From: Chinchilla lanigera
Lineage: Eukaryota; Chordata; Mammalia; Rodentia; Chinchillidae
Direction: 5' to 3'
Length of the DNA: 64,000 nucleotides
NCBI RefSeq assembly: GCF_000276665.1
Contig: NW_004955425.1
Span: 27,292,969 to 27,356,968, forward strand
Below, in pieces: positions 58,695 through 64,000 of this stretch. The position numbers and the translations under genes are program-made. How positions within the stretch are numbered: the stretch's first letter is position 1; every line of letters begins with the position of its first letter. The notes under the pieces were generated by a model. That model was not told where the DNA came from, did no database searches, and saw only the letters and a program-made list of their open reading frames with translations.

Positions 58695-59510
58695 GTGACA
58701 ATAGTTGTACAACTTTGTGAATATCCTAAAACCATTGCAGTGAGTGTTTTGAATTGTTAAACTTTATGGTATGTGGAATATATCTCAATAAAAAGAAGTT
58801 TTTGTTTTTTAAAAAATGCTGAGAAGTTTTCACAAGCAATGAAAATCACTAATTATTTTAGAAGTTACAAAATAAATCCAAAGTAAGACATCCCCCAAGG
58901 ATAGCACAGTGAAAGAGGAAAACCTTGAGACAGAGAAAAGATCGCAAATCTTTGTTTAAAGAACGGTAATTTTGTTCACAGACTTTGCAACAGCGTAAGA
59001 GAAGAAGACAATGGAATAATATCTTCAATGTGTTGACTACTGAAATCCTACACCCAGCTACACTGTCAGGTCAAAAGTTAGAGTGAAATAAAGACCTTCT
59101 CAGAGCCTGAGATAATTTACCGTTATTATACCCTCACTGAATAAATACAAAGAAAGTAGAGAGATGGGAATAATAACACAAGAGCAGAGATAGATGAAAG
59201 AAATAGAATGAAAGTCAAATTTAAAGGAATCATCAAAGCCAAAAATAGTTCCTTTGAAAAAAAACCAATGGGCAAATTTTCAAGATTGATCAAAAGAGAG
59301 CAAGAGAAAGTCCACAAATAAAAAATTTGAGGATAGAACTAAGATATTTAAGGAAAATATTTTTGAAATTATAATTTTTAACAAGTTCATGCCACTACAT
59401 AAGAAAATTACAACAAAATGGCCATTAATCAAAATCCCAGGAAAATACAGACTCTTCCAAGCTAGAGATGGATGTTTTCAGAAACCAAATAGCTTACTAG
59501 CCTTTAAAAA
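58695..59510 (+). mobile_element. L1 fragments
   Basis: 58695-58800 is an L1 3' end ('gttgtacaactttgtgaat', 'atggtatgtggaatatatctc', 'aataaaaag'). 58800-59510 contains ORF2-like sequence ('aaagccaaaaatagttcctttg', 'aattttcaagattgatcaaa'). They are from different parts of L1, so more than one insertion or a rearrangement is implied. Confidence 0.65.
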
Positions 59511-59529
59511 GTGAAGCAGCTCATTCAGA

Positions 59530-60440
59530 ATCTTCTGACGGTTAAAGGGACTGGCCACTCAGGCGCAACACAAGCTGTCCGAAAGGGAAGAGGGGACCGG
59601 AGTTATTTAACCTTTGGTCCTGGGTCCTCACTCTCATTTCTTGGCTATTCCGCCTCACTATCAATCTGTGCCCATCCTCAGTCCCAGGGACCACGGCGTA
59701 CCTCAGGGGACCCACTCCATGACCTAGCCTCTGTTCCCAAGCTGCTCTCCTCAGTGATCTGGCATTCCACCCCCTTTCGGAGGCCTCCACCACCTCAATT
59801 CACAGGTCGGAGTCACCTCCTCCTGCCTGTCTGGCTCATTCCTTCTAGCACATGGAATTCAACACATCCGTGGCCCACAGCACCCCCATTTCAAAATTCA
59901 TTCAGTCACATCCTCGCCACCGCCCTCATACCCCAAGGTTCTTATTTCTCACCTTTCCCGGCTGAAACTCCTCAATGTCTTTGGCCCTTTCTCCTTTAGT
60001 CATGGGGGCTTGGCCAAACCACCATCCTATTTATATCCAGCATTCCACCTACTTCAAACCTGCAGAAGAAAAACATGCAAATCCATCTGGGTACTCCATT
60101 TTAAATTCAGGATCATGAGCCTCAGCTGAGCCCTTAATGCTCCCTGGCAGATGGACTGTATCTCCCACTCCATTTGTCTCCTGCTTGGCTATGTCCTACC
60201 TTTCCTTTATTCTCAAGTTTCAAATCCTCACTGCCCAAAGCCCTACTTCCCACCTCACTGAGAAAATCAGAAGAGAATTTCCAGATTCCTGCTACTTCCT
60301 CTGCTTTCTTCCTAATGCGCAGGCCCACAAACTGTCTGATCAGAGCTACCGTTAATTAATGAACTACGGTGTTTCTATCTGAGGTCAGTCTCTCTATTTC
60401 AGAGTTAGGTGGTACCTCCTCTTATTTATCTAAAGGCTGG
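59530..60440 (+). repeat. C/T-rich sequence, probable older L2
   Basis: Long pyrimidine-rich, stop-poor stretch (open frame 59511-59999, 162 codons) resembling the style of plus-strand L2 and lying upstream of a clear L2 piece. No phrase is strong enough to be certain. Confidence 0.35.
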
Positions 60441-60442
60441 TG

Positions 60443-60495
60443 AAAAAAAAAAAAAAAAAAAAAACTCTCAGTCTCTTTCTCTCTCTCTCTCCATT
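60443..60495. repeat. A run and (CT)n
   Basis: About 22 A followed by CTCTCAGTCTC and CT repeats. Confidence 0.9.
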
Positions 60496-60539
60496 GACTT
60501 TCTCAAACTGGGTTTTTTCCATTAGCGTATAAACATACT

Positions 60540-60950
60540 TTCTTTTTTTTAAAAAGAAACTTTCTCTTTTTAACAATGTTTTATTTTTAAAGTATGTTTG
60601 ACACCAGTGATTGTATAGTACATGACTGTGAAGTGCAGTGTGGTGTTTCAGTCCTTGTACAGTGTGTAGTGATCAAATCAGGGTCACTGGCATATCCATC
60701 ACCTCAAACATCATTTCTCTGCTCTGAGAACATTCACATCTTCTTCACCACCTATTTTTAAATAATGAACTGTTGTTAACCACAGTTAACCCACTGTGAT
60801 AGCGAGCGTTAGAAGTTATTCCTGTTAAATAACTGCACCCTGTCCCATCCCCAATCACTGTCCTGTGTACACCCCACCTTCAGCCCCTCAGCTTCTGATA
60901 ATCAATATTCTACTCACCAGTTCTATGAGATCAACTTCTTAGTCTCTGTG
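60540..60950 (-). mobile_element. Old L1 remnant
   Basis: 'gatcaaatcagggtcactgg', 'catatccatcacctcaaaca', 'actgttgttaaccacagtta' and 'ccagttctatgagatcaact' are antisense L1 3' UTR phrases in order. Confidence 0.8.
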
Positions 60951-61735
60951 TCAGTGGGAATCACCCAACTTTCTGTGAGTGACTTACTTCCCTCACTGAC
61001 CACACATCTCTTCCCGGTCCCACCCAGCTTCTCTGCCCAGTTTTACAGCAAAATTTCTTGGAAAAAGTTATCTAAACTCACCCAGTTCCTTTCCTCCCGA
61101 TTCTCTCTGACATGGAGACTTGCATCAAGCTTTGGCCTGCTCCACTCCACTGAAACCCCCTCTTCCCGTCCTGTAAATTGCTTATTTCAGTGGATTTGTT
61201 CCTGCTTTCTGGGCAGCACTTAAACAGGGAACCACTCCGTCCTCATGGGCATGCTTTCTTCGCATGGCTTCTAGGATGCTGTACCCTTCCGAATTGCATC
61301 AAATCACCCTGGTGTCCTTGTCATCCTCACCCTGACCTGTCAATGTTGGAGAGCACTGCACTCTTCGTTAGCAACAACTGCCAAATTTCTGTGTCCCCTC
61401 TGGCCCAGACTGCTGTGCTCAACTGCCTAACAGCCCTTTCCTCCCGGGCAGCTCATAGAAACCCCAACTGAACATATCCCAACCTTATCTCTTAACCTTT
61501 TCCCACTGGGTTCCCCAGCCCGATTGAAAGACAGCAACATCGTCTTTCTAAGCCTCATAGTCTAGAGCTCTTTCTCTCCTACCTGCTCCATCCCTCTCAT
61601 CAGGAAATTCTGTTAGCTGGACTTTCAAATACACCTAAAACCCAGCCACTCCTGCTGCTGCTGCCTGCTCTAAGCTCCTGCCTCTGGCCTCAACCTTGTC
61701 ACAGCCTCCTAACTGGTCTCCAGGTCATAAGTGAG
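60950..61735 (+). mobile_element. L2 reverse-transcriptase fragment, decayed
   Basis: The open frame 60948-61223 (91 codons) contains the L2 RT segment 'SKISWKKLSKLTQFLSSRF', then 'HSTETP'. Later phrases ('ggcttctaggatgctgtac', 'cccagactgctgtgctcaac', 'cagcctcctaactggtctcc') follow L2 order. Frames break after 61223. It is interrupted upstream by an antisense L1. Confidence 0.8.
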
Positions 61736-61819
61736 TCAGATATACTTTCCTCTATGCAGACCTCTCAGACCCTCAGGGCAGACAGCTCATCAACACTCCA
61801 TATCTTCCATCTTCCTGAC

Positions 61820-62130
61820 AATAGCCAAGCTAACAGTTCTCTCATATATCCGTTGGCCATTGATTTGTAGGTCTTCTTTGGGAAAATGTCTTTGCCCATT
61901 TTTAATTGGGTTGTTCTCTTATTTTTGAGTACTTTCCATTCCTCATTTATTTTTTATACTAGCCCCTTATCTAATGTATGACTACAAATATTTCCTCACA
62001 ATTTGTCGTCCTGCCACTGTTACTTGTTTCCTTTGCTATGCAGAAGCTTTTCTTTCTACTGAATGTGACGCTGTTTATCTATTTTTGTTTTCATTACCTG
62101 TGAGACTCAAAAAATTTTATAAAATGTCAC
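61820..62130 (-). mobile_element. Old L1 remnant
   Basis: 'ggtcttctttgggaaaatgtc', 'tttttaattgggttgttctc' and 'ccccttatctaatgtatgac' are the antisense L1 3' region. Confidence 0.75.
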
Positions 62131-62154
62131 CAATGACATAGATTAAGATTACCA

Positions 62155-62309
62155 GGCTGGGCATGGTGGCACACACCTGTAATCCCAGCACTTGGGAAGC
62201 TGCAGCAGGAGAATTGTTGCAAGTTTGAGGCCAGCCTGGGCTACAAAGTGAGCTCAAGGCCAGCCTGAACTGCACAGTGAGACCCGGTCTCAAAAAGACC
62301 AAAAAAAAA
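62155..62309 (+). repeat. B1 SINE with internal duplication
   Basis: Same organisation as the copy at 57002, including the ~29-bp duplication ('gaggccagcctgggctacaaag' then 'aggccagcctgaactgcacag'). Perfect duplication AAGATTACCA at 62145-62154 and 62310-62319. Confidence 0.9.
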
Positions 62310-62510
62310 AAGATTACCAAAAAACATTCATGTGTCCCTTAGAAATAAAGGAGAAGAAGGGGGAGAAGAGTGGGAATTAGAAGAAGCTTCTGCTACTTAT
62401 CAGCCAGCTACCAGAAGACACAGAGCCAAAGATTTCACACCAATGTAAAACAAGAAGTCATAGTGGATTTTGCTTCTTAAAAGGCCAATCATGGCTCCTT
62501 AACTATTTTA

Positions 62511-62672
62511 AAAAAAGAAGGAGGAGGAGGAGAAGGAGAAGCAGAGGAGAAGGAGGAGGAGAAGAAGAAGAAAGAAGAGGAAGAGGAGGAAGAGGAGTAG
62601 GAGAAGGAGAAGGAAAAGGAGAAGGAGAAGGAGGAGGAAGAGAAGGAAGAGGAAGAGGAGGTGGAGGAGGAA
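62511..62672 (+). repeat. Polypurine tract (GGA/GAA)n
   Basis: About 160 bases of GGAGGA/GAAGAA with only three pyrimidines. It creates artificial open frames on the minus strand. Confidence 0.95.
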
Positions 62673-62679
62673 TATCCTT

Positions 62680-63540
62680 CAGGAAGCCAGGAGACAAAAT
62701 AAGTTATCAACTTGGCACTGCGTTTTGCAGTAACTTGGGCAGATTCACCAAGGGCCATCTAGATTTCAGAGTGGCTCCATTCAGAAGGAGGGCCCAGCTG
62801 GGGCACTAGCAGCCTAGAGGCCTTAGCAACACAGGATTGCAGTGGACCTAGGCCACGGAGTTAGAGTTAGGAAGTCAGCTACAGGACACCATTGCACCTC
62901 GGTGCCACTCCCCAAAGGGATGGCAGAAACCAGGCAGGATGTCAGACCAGCCAGATGGCGGGGATGAGTTCCAGTCCTGCAGGTGAGGAGTGGCACTGGG
63001 GGAGAGGCACCAGGTCTGGACAGCCAGGAAGCCTAACCTGGAAATTGACCAACCCAGAGTGGTAGGATCCTATGGGATACATGTAAGGGAGCAGAGGACA
63101 GGAATATGTTGTGATTCGCTTCACATATTTGACAATATTTAATACTTTGGTCTATCTGGTCCATTTCTTAGCCCCTGTAGGACTTTTCTAGCCTCTGCTC
63201 AGATTTTTCATTTCCCACTGTACTCAAGCAGGGCTCTGCAGATTGTCCAATACTCTCTTGCAGTTTATAAAACTGGACCTAATTCCCAGCATTAAAAAAA
63301 AATTCTACAGTCCAGAATCTACATACAAGCCAATCTTCCCAACACTTGCTTTCTGTCATTGGTGCGCCCCTGATCCCCCCAGGGCAGAACTGTGAGATTC
63401 TAGGACATCTGAACTCTGCCCACAACGCTGTTTAACCCTATGGTTCCCCCTCTGACTCCCCTGACCTCTGGTGGGGTGTGGGAGGCAAGAAAATCACCCT
63501 TCTTTTCTCTAGTTATCCCACCCTGTCACCTCCGTTTGCT
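62680..63540. other. No gene seen
   Basis: Unique sequence with no repeat recognised. Confidence 0.4.
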
Positions 63541-63559
63541 TCAAAACACATTTATGTGA

Positions 63560-63815
63560 GGGGACATCAAGGCTTTCATCCGGGACCTGTTTTCTTACCG
63601 GAGGACGTGTGTGAGACGGGGCGAGGAAAGGGGACCAAGGTGCCCAGAAACCGGGGCACCTACAAAGCCAGTCCTCAGGGGCTGGGACAGTGGGGGAATC
63701 TGGCGGAGGAAAGTGATTTGCGGCTCCGGGATCATCGAGGGCAGTCTCGGGCGATGGGGGCGGAGGGATGAAGGGGAAAGAGATGGAGGGGGAAGGGCCC
63801 GGGAGGGGGAAGGGT
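63560..63815. promoter_or_regulatory. CpG-bearing, G-rich block with G-quadruplex motif
   Basis: About a dozen CG dinucleotides in 230 bases, then five G runs of 5, 3, 3, 5 and 3 at 63788-63814 with loops AA, CCC, A, AA. This may be the edge of a second CpG island continuing beyond the window. Open frames on both strands are GC artefacts. Confidence 0.45.
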
Positions 63816-63819
63816 GGTC

Positions 63820-64000
63820 CCCAGCAATTCAATGGCGCTTTGATTTAACAACTCCAAGCCCTTTGAAAACATTTTGCCAAGAAAAGCTTGCCATCAACAC
63901 GTATAATCTCTTATCAGAGGCCCCTGAAAGCCCGGGCCTCGGGGTTAATTCCCCCATCGCAATGAGTTTGAATCAGCTCTAAACCCGCAGTGACATGAAA
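63820..64000. promoter_or_regulatory. Candidate conserved non-coding block at window edge
   Basis: Repeat-free, even composition, with words such as CTTATCAG (GATA-like), 'gctttgatttaac', 'ccctttgaaaac' (TCF-like) and GGTTAATTCC. It has the look of a developmental enhancer or conserved element. Conservation cannot be tested here. Confidence 0.3.

Noticed and set aside
62489..62758. Serine/proline-rich frames on the minus strand
   Set aside because: They are direct translations of the GGA/GAA polypurine tract.

Overview
This is nuclear DNA from a mammal, and its repeats point to a rodent that is neither mouse nor rat. It is full of ID-type SINEs (tRNA-Ala-derived head, A-rich tail), B1-type 7SL SINEs, composite B1-dID SINEs and rodent MT-like MaLR LTRs, on a background of old mammalian repeats (MIR, L2, L1M, MLT1, Charlie3/MER1, Tigger). 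B1-dID together with this ID form suggests a squirrel-like or hystricomorph (guinea-pig-like) lineage; I cannot name the species. No bacterial-style operon, CRISPR array or intact protein-coding gene is visible. None of the longer open frames has recognisable protein content except fossil transposon coding sequence (L1, L2, mariner), so no CDS is called.

Layout. Positions 1-1620 are CpG-rich and look like a promoter/first-exon region, with a good splice donor at 801. From 1.7 to 24 kb lies repeat-bearing intergenic or intronic DNA: a complete Tigger-type element, L1 remnants, a Charlie3/MER1 element split by an ID SINE, a conserved-looking block at 15.4-16.4 kb, a 5' half of tRNA-Cys inserted with a target-site duplication at 22.4 kb, and an 883-bp solo LTR. 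From 24 to 35 kb it is mostly unique sequence with two exon-like stretches ending in good donors. From 35 to 46 kb it is dense, nested transposon territory: several MaLR LTRs, a second Charlie3/MER1 split by an LTR, a 100-N assembly gap flanked by identical sequence, L1 ORF2 broken by a gammaretrovirus-like LTR, and a second copy of the 22.5-kb LTR. From 46 to 63 kb come further SINE clusters, an inverted-repeat mariner fossil, L2 reverse-transcriptase remnants and a long polypurine tract. The last 450 bases turn CpG- and G-rich, with a strong G-quadruplex motif beside a clean, conserved-looking block.

How it works together: the two GC-rich ends may be regulatory (promoter or enhancer), and most of the middle is sediment from transposition. 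The most unusual observations are the tRNA-Cys half insertion, the palindromic mariner relic, the matched solo LTR pair carrying internal 179-bp and 42-bp duplications, and the false duplication at the assembly gap. I found no convincing new multi-gene system. Family names for repeats come from remembered consensus features and were not checked against a library.
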